64,000 nucleotides of DNA from Clostridium sp. Marseille-Q2269 (GCF_943736985.1 NZ_CALSFS010000010.1:62001-126000); one strand, 5' to 3'. Shown: positions 27,541-36,952, counted from the first letter of the stretch. Notes: a model not told the origin generated them from the letters alone. Made by a program: numbers and translations.

Positions 27541-27726
27541 AATATAAAAAACCCGTCTCTTAAATAAGGGACGGGTTAAACCGCGTTACCACCCTAATTC
27601 TATAAAAAGACCCATGCAAAAGAGACCTTTTATAGCTCTTAGTTACGTATACACCAATATGCTGATCTTTTAACCATAAAAGATTCCGACAAAACTTATT
27701 AAACTAATTTTAAGGATATGGGTTTC
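27541..27726 (-). promoter_or_regulatory. T-box leader, apparently truncated
   Basis: On the minus strand AGGGTGGTAACGCGG (27581-27595) is the T-box antiterminator signature. It is followed by a strong terminator hairpin (ACCCGTCTC with GGGACGGGT, 27550-27576) and a T run. A stem III-like helix lies upstream (CTATAAAA...TTTTTATAG). Only about 145 bases separate the signature from the preceding gene's stop, and I find no stem I with AG-bulge or specifier loop. The amino acid cannot be deduced. Confidence 0.8.
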
Positions 27727-27739
27727 ATGATTTTATAAA

Positions 27740-29059
27740 CTATTTTAGTTCTGGAAAATATTCTTTGTTTGCTTCAATAAGTGCATCTAATATCTCTTTT
27801 GCTTTATGAACTGAAGGAACAGTAGCATTTAATGTTAATGCCTTAAGGGCTTTATCGTATGATCCCTCTAGTGCAGCATCAACAGTTAACTTTTCATAAG
27901 TATTTTGATTTACCATCATTGCTCTATAGAATGTAGGTATTTCTATGGAACTATTAACTTTTGCACCATCTTTCCCTATTGTTCCGAAGGTTTCTATAAC
28001 AATATCATCATCCATATTAGAAAAGCTCCCATTGTTAACTACATTCACCATAAATCTTTCATTTGTATCGTTGGCTATAGCAACAGCCTGATCAACTATA
28101 AAGTCTCCATGAGCATCTAATGAATGTTCAAATTCCTTAATAGAATTAGCCTTTATAACTGCCTTGGCCTCTTCAAAAATCTTCTTTCTTCTTCCATCCA
28201 TAACTTGATTTGCTCTTGTATAATTAGGATCTGATTTTTTAACCATAGCTTCTGGAAAATAATAATACTGCATATAAGTTAATGGTATATACTCAGGAAA
28301 GGCTTTTACTCCCTTGGCTATATTTTCAAATGTTTTTACCCAGCTATCATCTAGATGTCCAAAATCAACTAGTTTCATTTTGTCACCTTTTAACATAATA
28401 TCTCTTAATTTATGAATTAACTCTTCTCCTAATTTATTTTTAATTGAAGTAAACCATCCAAAATGATTCAATCCAAAATATTCAAATGTTAGTTCTTTTT
28501 CTTCATATCCAAGGGTTTGAGCCATAGCCATTTGTTGAACTATAGGCATATCACATATAAATAAAGATTTTGATTCAGGCACTTCTCTTCTAACAGCTTC
28601 TGCTAAAATTGGAAGTGGATTTGAATAATTTATAACCCATGCATTAGGAGCATATTTAACTACATCTTTTGTTATTTTAATTATTGAATAAATGCTTCTC
28701 ATTGCAAAAGCAAATCCACCTGGTCCACATGTTTCTTGACCAACTAAACTATGAGCTAAAGATACTTTCTCATCTTTCTCACGCATTTCTAATCCGCCTG
28801 TTCTTATTTGAGTAAATACAAAATCTGCTCCTTTAAAAGCTTCTTCATTAGAAGTAGTCCATTTAACTTCTGCTTTAAAATTTTCATCCCTAAATAATAT
28901 CTGAAGGTATTTTCCCATTATTTCTAATTTTTCTTTATCTACATCTTGTAATACTAATGTTTCAATAGGCATTCTATCATAAGCATTCATAATACTTCTT
29001 ACTATTCCAGGTGTATAACTACTTGCTCCTCCAACAATTACAATTGTATACTTTTTCAT
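27740..29059 (-). CDS. 6-phospho-alpha-glucosidase, glycoside hydrolase family 4
   Basis: 439 residues, normal for GH4. These enzymes use NAD+ and Mn2+ in a redox-assisted hydrolysis of phosphorylated disaccharides delivered by a PTS. The Rossmann start is IVIVGGASSYTPGIVRSI. The metal-site cysteine lies in CDMPIVQQMA and the histidine in FGLNHFGWF. CDMP rather than CNVP is the motif of the 6-phospho-alpha-glucosidase group (MalH, GlvA), so maltose-6-phosphate-type substrates are likely. The GntR/UTRA gene lies 93 bases upstream on the same strand. No PTS permease is next to it. Confidence 0.88.
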   Translation of the reverse strand: MKKYTIVIVGGASSYTPGIVRSIMNAYDRMPIETLVLQDVDKEKLEIMGKYLQILFRDENFKAEVKWTTSNEEAFKGADFVFTQIRTGGLEMREKDEKVSLAHSLVGQETCGPGGFAFAMRSIYSIIKITKDVVKYAPNAWVINYSNPLPILAEAVRREVPESKSLFICDMPIVQQMAMAQTLGYEEKELTFEYFGLNHFGWFTSIKNKLGEELIHKLRDIMLKGDKMKLVDFGHLDDSWVKTFENIAKGVKAFPEYIPLTYMQYYYFPEAMVKKSDPNYTRANQVMDGRRKKIFEEAKAVIKANSIKEFEHSLDAHGDFIVDQAVAIANDTNERFMVNVVNNGSFSNMDDDIVIETFGTIGKDGAKVNSSIEIPTFYRAMMVNQNTYEKLTVDAALEGSYDKALKALTLNATVPSVHKAKEILDALIEANKEYFPELK

Positions 29060-29152
29060 AAATATCTCTCCTTAGTTTTAAATATTTTTATTTTCTATTA
29101 TGATTTCTATAAAAAATTCTTTAACTATAATAAGTTATTTTAGTAGTATACT

Positions 29153-29872
29153 CTAGCTATCAATTGTCATAACCATAGTATAAGCATCTCCCCTATAATA
29201 ATTAAGGGTACATTCTATGGGAGTATCTTTTGAATAGGTTACTCTTTTACGTTTTAAAATAGGTTCATTAGCATTTATTTGTAAAAATTCACTAAGTTCA
29301 TCATTGGATAAAATAGCCTGAACTTCTTGAAATGCTTTTGATGGCTTATATCCTTCTTCAGTTAAAATTTCATATATGGACTCAACAGATAAATCAGCTT
29401 CAAGCAATCTGGGGCATAGTGAATGTGGAACATATGACTTTTCTAGATTAATAATCTCATTATCTGCTAATCGCAATCTTTGTGTAAAAATAACCTTTTC
29501 ATTTTCTAAAATTTGAAGTTTCTCACATAAATATTTATCTGGCAATATTATATCCTGACATATTACTTTACTTGATGGTTTCATATTTTTATTTCTAATA
29601 ATTTCAGTAAATCCCATAAGTCCTGGAAAGAATCCTACTTTATTTTTAGATACAAAGGTTCCTTGCCCTCTTTTTCTATATAAGATCCCTTCTTCAACTA
29701 AGTTATTAATTGCTTTACTTATCGTCATTCTACTTAAATTAAATTCATCACTTAAAATTCTTTCCGATGGTATTTTTTCATCAACCTTATACTCACCTTC
29801 TTGAATTTTTTTTCTAATTATATTTTCTAATTGATAATATAATGGAATTTTACTATTATCATCTAGTTTCAT
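29153..29872 (-). CDS. GntR/HutC-family (UTRA) regulator
   Basis: 239 residues: winged-helix domain (IPLYYQLENIIRKKIQEGEYKVDEKIPSERILSDEFNLSRMTISKAINNLVEEGILYRKRGQGTFV) and UTRA effector domain (about 85-235). It lies upstream of the GH4 hydrolase on the same strand and has an operator of the TGGTATAGACCA type directly in its promoter, so it probably represses itself and the hydrolase until a phosphosugar binds. AGGAGATAAA precedes the ATG. Confidence 0.9.
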   Translation of the reverse strand: MKLDDNSKIPLYYQLENIIRKKIQEGEYKVDEKIPSERILSDEFNLSRMTISKAINNLVEEGILYRKRGQGTFVSKNKVGFFPGLMGFTEIIRNKNMKPSSKVICQDIILPDKYLCEKLQILENEKVIFTQRLRLADNEIINLEKSYVPHSLCPRLLEADLSVESIYEILTEEGYKPSKAFQEVQAILSNDELSEFLQINANEPILKRKRVTYSKDTPIECTLNYYRGDAYTMVMTIDS

Positions 29873-29899
29873 TTTATCTCCTCTTTCTTAATTTGGAAT

Positions 29900-29955
29900 A
29901 GTGGTCTATACCACTTCCTTGATTAAAATATACCATATACTTTTTACTAAGTCAA
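29900..29955 (-). promoter_or_regulatory. Promoter and operator of the GntR-GH4 unit
   Basis: On the minus strand TTGACT (29950-29955), 17 bases, and TATATT (29927-29932) form a good sigma-A promoter. Twelve bases past the -10 lies AGTGGTATAGACCACT (29900-29915), whose TGGT...ACCA halves match operators of UTRA-type GntR proteins. Placement at the transcription start fits repression. Confidence 0.75.
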
Positions 29956-30013
29956 TGAAGAATTTAAAAGACTGTTGATAAAATGTATTATCAACAGTCT
30001 TTTAAATTCTTCA
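29956..30013 (-). terminator. Very long terminator of the threonine aldolase gene
   Basis: Perfect 25-base arms (29956-29980, 29989-30013; 26 if the next pair is counted) with an eight-base loop. The arm ends exactly at the -35 box of the GntR promoter, insulating it from the threonine aldolase transcript. The inner GACTGTTGATA/TATCAACAGTC is shared with the terminator at 10926-10958. Confidence 0.85.
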
Positions 30014-30065
30014 TATTCTATATACTTATCTATCATATTTATAATTTATAAATTCATTACATCTT

Positions 30066-31094
30066 TTATTTTTCTAAACATTTAAACGCTTTGATAAATT
30101 CAAGTACGGCTTCTTCTTTAGTTGCCCAAGAAGTAACTAATCTAATAGCATAATTCTGATCATCTATCTTTTCCCAAATGTTAAAAGAAAATTTTTCCTC
30201 TAATATTCTTATATATTCATTACTTAAAATTGGAAAAATTTGATTACTATTAGATTCCACAAAAAACTTACAGTTTTCTTCTTTTAATCCTTTAGTTAAA
30301 ATAGAAGCCATTTTATTGGCATGCTTTGCAAGATCAAAATAAAGATTGTCTTTAAATAATTCTTCAAATTGTATTCCCAAAAGTCTTCCTTTAGCAAGAA
30401 GAGCACCTTTTTGTTTTATATGATATCTAAAATCTTCTTTTAACACTTCATTTTTTATAACTAAAGCTTCACCTATAAGTGCTCCATTTTTAGTTCCACC
30501 TATAAAGAATGCATCTGAAAAATCACACATATCTTTTAAAGTTAAATTTGATTCTTTAACATAAAGAGCAGAACCAATTCTTGCACCATCTACATACAAA
30601 ATAAGATTATTAAGTTTACAAAATTCACTTAAAGCTTTCATTTCTTCTTTGTTATATACTGTTCCTACTTCTGTGGCATTAGAAATATAAACAAGTCTTG
30701 GTTTTACAAGGTGTTCATTATTATAAGCATCTAATACTTGCCGAATTTTATCTGTAGCAATTTTTCCATTAGTTGAATCAACAGTTATTACTTTGTGACC
30801 AGTATATTCAATAGCACCTGTTTCATGTCCTGCAATATGTCCTGTATCCACGCATATACAAGCTTCGTGAGGTTTTAAAAAGGCACTAATGGCAATTAAA
30901 TTTGTTTGAGTTCCACCGGATATTAGATGAACATCTACATTCTCATTTTGTACTAATTTTTTTATTATAGAAACAGCATTTTTACTATGTAGATCCTCCC
31001 CATAACCTTCTTCTTGATCCATATTTGACTCTGCTAGTGCCCTTAAGATTCTTGGATGACATCCTTCACTATAATCATTTCTAAAACTATACAT
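30066..31094 (-). CDS. Low-specificity L-threonine aldolase family (PLP)
   Basis: 342 residues of the beta-eliminating lyase/threonine aldolase family, splitting threonine or allo-threonine to glycine and acetaldehyde with PLP. It opens FRNDYSEGCHPRILRAL, has VDVHLISGGTQTNL for cofactor phosphate binding, YVDGARIGSAL for the ring-stacking and Asp region, and FFIGGTKNGAL with the Schiff-base lysine. GGAGGGTTATTATT precedes the ATG. It appears monocistronic, ending in the long hairpin. The upstream gap (31095-31343) holds nothing I can name. Confidence 0.9.
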   Translation of the reverse strand: MYSFRNDYSEGCHPRILRALAESNMDQEEGYGEDLHSKNAVSIIKKLVQNENVDVHLISGGTQTNLIAISAFLKPHEACICVDTGHIAGHETGAIEYTGHKVITVDSTNGKIATDKIRQVLDAYNNEHLVKPRLVYISNATEVGTVYNKEEMKALSEFCKLNNLILYVDGARIGSALYVKESNLTLKDMCDFSDAFFIGGTKNGALIGEALVIKNEVLKEDFRYHIKQKGALLAKGRLLGIQFEELFKDNLYFDLAKHANKMASILTKGLKEENCKFFVESNSNQIFPILSNEYIRILEEKFSFNIWEKIDDQNYAIRLVTSWATKEEAVLEFIKAFKCLEK

Positions 31095-31343
31095 AATAAT
31101 AACCCTCCTTTTTTAAATGCGCCTAATTCTAGTATGTCGCTATAGTAAAATAGCTATTTCATAAAATTAAGAATACTATAGAAGCATTTATTTTACAAGG
31201 ATTATTTAAGAAAATTCAAAATCATCTGTCTTTGTCACAAAATTATCTTTGAATACTTACAAACTAATATATCTTAATAAATTTATTTTATATTTATATA
31301 AAAATTTCACACTTATATTTTTATTTTAAATCATAATCTATAA

Positions 31344-32489
31344 TTATTTATTTCTTATTGTTAAAGCCAAAATTCTGGTTATATTTTCACTGGCTTTTTC
31401 CATGTTTATTTTTCCTTCTTTAAGTGCAGTTTTTAAGTCTATAGCTCCTCTTAAAATGTTTACTATAGAATCAATACCGTTTTCATATAAAACATCCACA
31501 TCATCACCTATACGACCTGCAAAAGCTATAACTGGTATATCAAATTCTTTTGAAACCCTTGCTACTCCTAAAGGTGTTTTTCCGAAAATAGTTTGAAAAT
31601 CAATACTTCCTTCTCCTGTAAATACAAAATCTGCCTCCTGTACTTTTTCTCTTAATTTTGTATATTCAATTACAAGATTAATTCCTCTTGCAAGCTTAGC
31701 ATTTAAAAAAGCTATAAGAGCAAAACCTAATCCGCCTGCGGCGCCTGCTCCTTCTAGATTTCTTAAATCCTTACCTATTTTATTTTCTGTAATATCTGCA
31801 AAATAAGATAGATTTTTATCTAATTTTTCAACTATATCCTTTGTTGCACCCTTTTGTGGTCCAAAAACATGGGAAGCCCCCTTTTCTCCTACAAGTGGAT
31901 TATCAACATCGCAAGCTACTCTTATATCTATATCTATAAGTCTTTTATCTAATCCATCTAAATCAATTTTATTTAATTTATCTAGATTTCCTCCACCAAA
32001 TGGTATTTCTTTTTCTTTTTCATCTAAAAACTTAGCTCCAAGAGCTGTAAGCATCCCTGTACCAGCATCATTAGTTGCACTTCCTCCAATACCAATAAGT
32101 ATTGTGGAAACCCCTTTATCTAAGGCAGCTTTTATAAGTTCTCCTGTTCCATAAGTTGTTGTATATAAAGGATTCCTTTTTTCCTTTTGTATAAGATGAA
32201 GTCCACTAGCACTAGCCATTTCTATAGCAGCAGTTTTACCATCTCCTAATATTCCAAACATAGCATCTACTTCACTTTTACCATCTGGACCAGTTACTTT
32301 AACATTAACTATTTCTCCCTTTGTTGCATCTACCAAAGATTGAACTGTTCCTTCCCCTCCATCTGCCATGGGTACTTTTATACATTCTGCATTTTTTAAT
32401 ACTTTTTTTATTCCTTTTTCCATAGCATCTGCCGCTTCTTTTGCAGTCATGCTTTCTTTAAAAGAATCCGGAGCTAAAACAAATTTCAT
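31344..32489 (-). CDS. Glycerate 2-kinase (GarK/GlxK family)
   Basis: About 381 residues of the bacterial class of glycerate kinases, phosphorylating D-glycerate with ATP to 2-phosphoglycerate for glycolysis. Signatures are the start MKFVLAPDSFKESMTAKEAADAMEKG, VPMADGGEGTV, IGIGGSATNDAGTGML, GAAGGLGFAL and FTGEGSIDFQT. ATG at 32489 is chosen because that start is conserved and GGAAAGGA precedes it; an ATG at 32525 adds unrelated residues. It follows the GntP permease gene by about 110 bases, making a CdaR-controlled glycerate uptake and activation unit. Confidence 0.93.
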   Translation of the reverse strand: MKFVLAPDSFKESMTAKEAADAMEKGIKKVLKNAECIKVPMADGGEGTVQSLVDATKGEIVNVKVTGPDGKSEVDAMFGILGDGKTAAIEMASASGLHLIQKEKRNPLYTTTYGTGELIKAALDKGVSTILIGIGGSATNDAGTGMLTALGAKFLDEKEKEIPFGGGNLDKLNKIDLDGLDKRLIDIDIRVACDVDNPLVGEKGASHVFGPQKGATKDIVEKLDKNLSYFADITENKIGKDLRNLEGAGAAGGLGFALIAFLNAKLARGINLVIEYTKLREKVQEADFVFTGEGSIDFQTIFGKTPLGVARVSKEFDIPVIAFAGRIGDDVDVLYENGIDSIVNILRGAIDLKTALKEGKINMEKASENITRILALTIRNK

Positions 32490-32597
32490 TTTATTCAATC
32501 CTTTCCATACTATTGCTCTAGTCATTGTATATATTGTTATAATTGGTATTACTTAATAAATATTTATATCATAAAATTTAAATATAGAATAATAGGT

Positions 32598-33851
32598 CTA
32601 CTTTGAAAATATTCCAAATATTAAAGTTGAAGCTATGGTCATTGAAAGACCTACAATTGATTCATAAGGTATAAGATATAATCTTTCCTTCATTTTCATA
32701 AATACACTTCCTCCTGTGGAATGAAAGAAACTTCCATGAGGAAGATGATCTAAAACAGTTGCTCCTGAATGTATCATTGCTCCTGCTGACAAAGGCTTTA
32801 TACCAAGCTCAGTTATAGTTGCTCCAAATATTTGACTTGCAACAGCTGACCCTGAAGTTGTTGAAGCGGTTGCACCAGACATTAATATTCCTGCCACTGG
32901 AGCTAATGCAAAAGCTGGTAGTCCAACTACATTAAGTCCTGCCACAATTGCATCTTTAAGTCCTGAATTTGCTATAATACCTGCTATAGTTCCAGTTCCT
33001 ATAAGTAGTATTGCAACTGGTGCCATTTTATTTATTCCACTAATGGCATATTTATTTATACTTTTTATTTTTCCCATAAACAAGCATCCAACAATTCCAC
33101 CTAATGGAAGTGCAATAAGGGGATCTATATTTATATTAAATAAAGGTCTAAGAGATAATAACACTATTGCAAGTAATGGACCTATAATTGCTGAGAAAAA
33201 TCCTGGCATATCTTTTGATGAAGATGAAAGTTCTTCTGATACCACAAAACTTCCTTTTTTAGTTAACCTTTTTGCAATTATGCATGTGACTATAAGACCT
33301 ACTATTCCTGGAATTATTCCCGCTACCATAACTGATGTAAGTGGTACTTTAAAAGAATCTGATATAGCTATAGCATTAGGATTAGGGGACATTACATTTC
33401 CTGCTTTTCCTCCTCCGATCATAGCTAACAGTATTGATGTTTTTGAAAGATTAGCTCTTTTGGCAATAGCTAGAGCTATAGGTGCTACTGTTATAACAGA
33501 TACATCTACAAATACTCCTGCTGCTGTAAGTACTAACGTAGAACAGGCTAAAGCTATTAAAGAATTTGTATCCCCTATTTTATCTATAATTGTTTCTGCA
33601 ATTTTCCCTGCTGCACCTGATTCTATAAGTACACCTGCAAGAACACCTGCTGTTAATATTCTAAGTATAGCTGGCATTATTCCCTGGGCACCTTTTATCA
33701 TTAATGTTACAGTATTAGCAAGCCCTGCTCCTCCAACTAACCCTCCTACTATAGCCCCAAGTATAAGACCATAAGCTGGATGCACTTTTTTTATAATAAG
33801 CGCAATTGCCACCGCTAGTCCCACAATGGCTCCTAAAGCTGTTACTTCCAT
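32598..33851 (-). CDS. GntP-family permease, probably for glycerate
   Basis: 417 residues, about a dozen hydrophobic segments, of the GntP/gluconate:H+ symporter family. Recognisable parts are LILGAIVGGLVGG, the IGGGKAGNVMSPNPNAIA loop, the ATASTTSGSAVASQIF segment and GATVLDHLPHGSFFHSTGGS near the C-terminus, which is conserved in GntP members. Its partner gene is glycerate kinase and the next upstream gene is a CdaR regulator, so glycerate or a sugar acid is the likely substrate. ATG follows GGAGGTATATTT. Confidence 0.9.
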   Translation of the reverse strand: MEVTALGAIVGLAVAIALIIKKVHPAYGLILGAIVGGLVGGAGLANTVTLMIKGAQGIMPAILRILTAGVLAGVLIESGAAGKIAETIIDKIGDTNSLIALACSTLVLTAAGVFVDVSVITVAPIALAIAKRANLSKTSILLAMIGGGKAGNVMSPNPNAIAISDSFKVPLTSVMVAGIIPGIVGLIVTCIIAKRLTKKGSFVVSEELSSSSKDMPGFFSAIIGPLLAIVLLSLRPLFNINIDPLIALPLGGIVGCLFMGKIKSINKYAISGINKMAPVAILLIGTGTIAGIIANSGLKDAIVAGLNVVGLPAFALAPVAGILMSGATASTTSGSAVASQIFGATITELGIKPLSAGAMIHSGATVLDHLPHGSFFHSTGGSVFMKMKERLYLIPYESIVGLSMTIASTLIFGIFSK

Positions 33852-33952
33852 AAATATACCTCCATCCTTTGTTTTCGTTTACATATTATATATAAATTAT
33901 AATTTTCGCCTATTATTTTTTCATTATTCATAAATATAATTAATAAAAATTT

Positions 33953-33974
33953 TTTTTGTTCATTTGAACAAAAA
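33953..33974 (-). promoter_or_regulatory. Palindromic operator candidate for CdaR
   Basis: TTTTTGTTCA and TGAACAAAAA (33953-33962, 33965-33974) form a perfect 10-base-arm palindrome with a two-base centre, about 100 bases upstream of the permease start and between it and the cdaR gene. Confidence 0.5.
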
Positions 33975-34091
33975 CAGAAGAATATCTAACTTTTGTTTAC
34001 AATTTTTAAGGGTAACTACTAATATTCACCATTCACACAAAAACTCTTAAACTCTCTCTAACTTTACAGTTAAAAGTTTAAAATCATAGAT

Positions 34092-34130
34092 ATATATACT
34101 GTAATTTCATATTGAAATTACAGTATATAT
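34092..34130 (-). terminator. Terminator of cdaR
   Basis: Perfect 18-base arms (34092-34109, 34113-34130) with a three-base loop, downstream of the cdaR stop at 34184. The remainder of 33852-34183 is AT-rich. Confidence 0.8.
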
Positions 34131-34183
34131 TAAAAATATCACCTTGAAATAATTAACAAATTAAAGCAAAACAAACAATATCT

Positions 34184-35239
34184 TTACTTTAATTTATACA
34201 CAATATACGCTACATAAAGTTCTAACAGATCTATAACTTTTTTAGGATCTTTACCTGTTATTTCCTTAATTTTCTTTAATCTATAATTAAGACTATTTCT
34301 ATGTATAAACATTCTTTTAGCAACTAGATTTAACTCTCCATTAAGGAAAATATAATTTTTTAATGTTTCTATAAGTTCTATCCCCTTATTCTCCTCTTTT
34401 AATTTGTCTATTGTTTTTAAAAATTTTTCATTATTTTTTTGTTTAGATAAATAATCCATAAATTCTACTTGTTCATATTTGTATATATCATTAGGCATAT
34501 CTAATTTCTTTATAATATTAATTACTTTTTTTGCTTCTTTTACTGACTTTGCAAAAAACTCATTTCTGTTACCTATAGCAATCTTATCTATACATTTAAA
34601 TATATTTTTTATGTTCTGTATCCTTTTTTCTAATTCCCTATCCCATTTCATAAAAATTAATATGTTTTCTTGATTAAATTTTAAAATATACTCTGTAGCA
34701 TACAAATATGCATTAATAAAATCTATGTTATTTTTATTATCATTAAAGTTAATTATTACAGCTACTCTCTCTATATTTAAATCTACATTTAAAAGATTAG
34801 CTCGTTCTAAAAAATTATTATCATAATCACTTACATAGGCCCATTGATATAAAAACTCCTCTTTTATTTGTTCTTTAACTCTCTTTTCTTTAAATACATA
34901 TTCTTGCTCTATTAAAAGTTCTGCAGTTATTTTAACCAAAGATGCAAAAGGCATAACTTTTTCAGGTTCACCACTTATTCCAATAACTCCTATTACATTA
35001 TTGTGAAAAACTATAGGCATATTTACTCCAGGTCTTGCTCCACCATTTTCTTTGTAAATAGTGATTATTTCATTATTTAAAATAGCCTGCAATGCTCCTT
35101 GGTGTAAGTCTCCTATTCTTTTTTTATCTCCACTATCTATAATAACACCTTTATTATTCATCATATTAATATTATATGGTATGACTTTCATTACTTTTTC
35201 TACAATTTTTTTTGCATATTCTTTTGTAAGATTATTCAT
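34184..35239 (-). CDS. cdaR: CdaR-family sugar-diacid/glycerate regulator
   Basis: 351 residues. The N-terminal sugar-diacid recognition domain (about 1-135, with the INMMNNKGVIIDSGDKKRIGDLHQGA and GGARPGVNMPIVFHNNVIGVIGISG motifs) is followed by a GAF-like middle and a PucR-type C-terminal HTH (LNLVAKRMFIHRNSLNYRLKKIKEITGKDP). CdaR proteins activate glucarate, galactarate and glycerate genes, and the downstream GntP permease and glycerate kinase fit that role. AAAGAGGGATTAA precedes the ATG. Confidence 0.92.
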   Translation of the reverse strand: MNNLTKEYAKKIVEKVMKVIPYNINMMNNKGVIIDSGDKKRIGDLHQGALQAILNNEIITIYKENGGARPGVNMPIVFHNNVIGVIGISGEPEKVMPFASLVKITAELLIEQEYVFKEKRVKEQIKEEFLYQWAYVSDYDNNFLERANLLNVDLNIERVAVIINFNDNKNNIDFINAYLYATEYILKFNQENILIFMKWDRELEKRIQNIKNIFKCIDKIAIGNRNEFFAKSVKEAKKVINIIKKLDMPNDIYKYEQVEFMDYLSKQKNNEKFLKTIDKLKEENKGIELIETLKNYIFLNGELNLVAKRMFIHRNSLNYRLKKIKEITGKDPKKVIDLLELYVAYIVYKLK

Positions 35240-35520
35240 TTTAATCCCTCTTTAAGGCTTATATTTTAATATTTATTATACATCTTATTTATGTATATAA
35301 TGAAAAAAACTTTAAAAATAAATATATTATTAATATAGCTTCATTTCAAATCTATAATAAAAATCAAAAAACTCATCCTAATATTCCACTGAATGTTCCT
35401 TTTAGCTAGCATAATTTATATTCTAATTGTAAAACATAAACTATATGTAGTATATGTATAAATCAAATAAAAATAAGTCTCATTCTAGTTACTAGAGGAC
35501 ATATTAATAGGAGTGATATT

Positions 35521-36318
35521 ATGAGCAAAATATTAATTACAGGCGCAGGCTCTGGCCTTGGAAAAGCTGCTTCTATTGCTTTAGCTAAAAGAGGTCATAA
35601 AGTTTATGCCACCACTCATACAAAACCTGAAGCAGATGATTTAAAAGAAATAGGTTTAAGAGAAAACATAAGTAAAAATATTGAAAGCTTTAAATTAGAT
35701 ATAACCTTAAAAGCAGATAGAGATATTGCAAAAGATTTAGATGTAGATGCATTAATTAATAATGCTGCTATAGGAGATTCTGGTTCAGCATCAGAGGTTC
35801 CAGTTGATAAATATAGAACTGTATTTGAAACTAATGTATTTTCCCCTTTAGAACTTACCCAGATTGTATTTAAAAATATGGTTAAAAAGAGTGAAGGAAG
35901 AATTATCTTCTTATCCTCATTGTCTGGTAGAATAACAATGCCTTTTTTATCACCATATACTTCTAGTAAATTTGCTTTGGAAGCAATAGTATCTTCTCTA
36001 AAAGAAGAGGTAAAAGAACTTGATAACTCAAATATTGATATAATTTTAATTGAACCTGGAGCTTATAAAACTGGATTTAACCAAAAAAACATTGATAAAC
36101 AATTTGTATGGATGATGGAAAAATCTTATTTTAAAGATAAATCATCAAAACTAAAAAATAAACAATACAATTATTTTGAACTAACAGAGGAAAAATCCTT
36201 TGATTCTATAATAGCTCAATATATAAATGCTATAGAAGATAAAAAACCTAAGTTTAGATATAAAGCGCCTTTAATTCAAAGTGCTTTTACTCAAGGACAA
36301 AGGATATTAGGTAAATAA
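35521..36318 (+). CDS. Short-chain dehydrogenase/reductase
   Basis: 265 residues of the classical SDR family. The cofactor motif is GAGSGLGKAAS, LINNAAIG is the NNAG-type structural motif, and the catalytic Ser and YxxxK lie in FLSSLSG and SPYTSSKFALEA. The C-terminal third has a substrate lid. It uses NAD(P)H; the substrate is unknown. It is a single gene behind AGGAGTGATATT, closed by a strong terminator, with no pathway clue from neighbours. Confidence 0.9.
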   Translation: MSKILITGAGSGLGKAASIALAKRGHKVYATTHTKPEADDLKEIGLRENISKNIESFKLDITLKADRDIAKDLDVDALINNAAIGDSGSASEVPVDKYRTVFETNVFSPLELTQIVFKNMVKKSEGRIIFLSSLSGRITMPFLSPYTSSKFALEAIVSSLKEEVKELDNSNIDIILIEPGAYKTGFNQKNIDKQFVWMMEKSYFKDKSSKLKNKQYNYFELTEEKSFDSIIAQYINAIEDKKPKFRYKAPLIQSAFTQGQRILGK

Positions 36319-36325
36319 AATCTGT

Positions 36326-36364
36326 ATAACAAAAAAGATAACAAATTGTTATCTTTTTTGTTAT
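36326..36364 (+). terminator. Terminator of the SDR gene
   Basis: Nineteen-base perfect arms (36326-36344, 36346-36364) with a one-base centre, containing a six-T run on the plus strand. Confidence 0.85.
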
Positions 36365-36397
36365 TTATATTGTATATTTGTATCTTCCCAGGTTTAC

Positions 36398-36883
36398 TTA
36401 TATAAATGCTAAAATCTTATTTTCATTAATTATATATTGTACTTTTTCACTATCTTCTGTTTTTATCTTTATTTTACGTATAACACCTAGTTTATTAATC
36501 TTAAACTTTAAAAGTCCATAATCCCATTCATAGCCATCGATTTCTTCCCATTTAAAAAAAGCACCATAATCTATTGTGACTCCATTTTCGCCTATAGTAT
36601 AATATTTGCTTGAAAAAGTTGAAACCATCTGTCTAGTACAAATTGCCACGAATATTGCATGTATTATATATCCAATATTTATAGATTTGAAATCAGAATA
36701 ATCTATCATAAATATAAACAAAATAACTGTTCCTATAATGGCTACCATAAGCTTTAGGTTTTTTCTTTTCACTATAACTTGTCCCAATTTCTTCTTAGCT
36801 AAATATTCTCTAGACAAAAATATTATAGTAACTAAAATACTTATGATAGAAATAACCATTTGTAAAATATCTAGCTTAAACAT
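36398..36883 (-). CDS. Membrane protein of unknown function
   Basis: 161 residues: three hydrophobic segments in the N-terminal half (about 7-23, 44-62, 68-86), then a soluble C-terminal part with beta pattern (YYTIGENGVTIDYGAFFKWEEIDGYEWDYGLLKFKINKLG). The latter looks like the PH-like DUF5673-type domain that follows membrane helices in many Firmicute proteins. Function is unknown. It lies 70 bases downstream of natB on the same strand and may be co-transcribed. AGGAGGATAAATC precedes the ATG. Confidence 0.75.
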   Translation of the reverse strand: MFKLDILQMVISIISILVTIIFLSREYLAKKKLGQVIVKRKNLKLMVAIIGTVILFIFMIDYSDFKSINIGYIIHAIFVAICTRQMVSTFSSKYYTIGENGVTIDYGAFFKWEEIDGYEWDYGLLKFKINKLGVIRKIKIKTEDSEKVQYIINENKILAFI

Positions 36884-36952
36884 GATTTATCCTCCTGTAT
36901 ATTTTCATTTGTGATCATATATAATCTATCATAATACCCAATTATGTTATAT

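Noticed and set aside
33043-33774. A 243-codon open frame on the plus strand within the GntP gene
   Set aside because: It is the reverse of the strongly conserved membrane permease, has no ribosome site, and its composition reflects antisense reading of hydrophobic codons.
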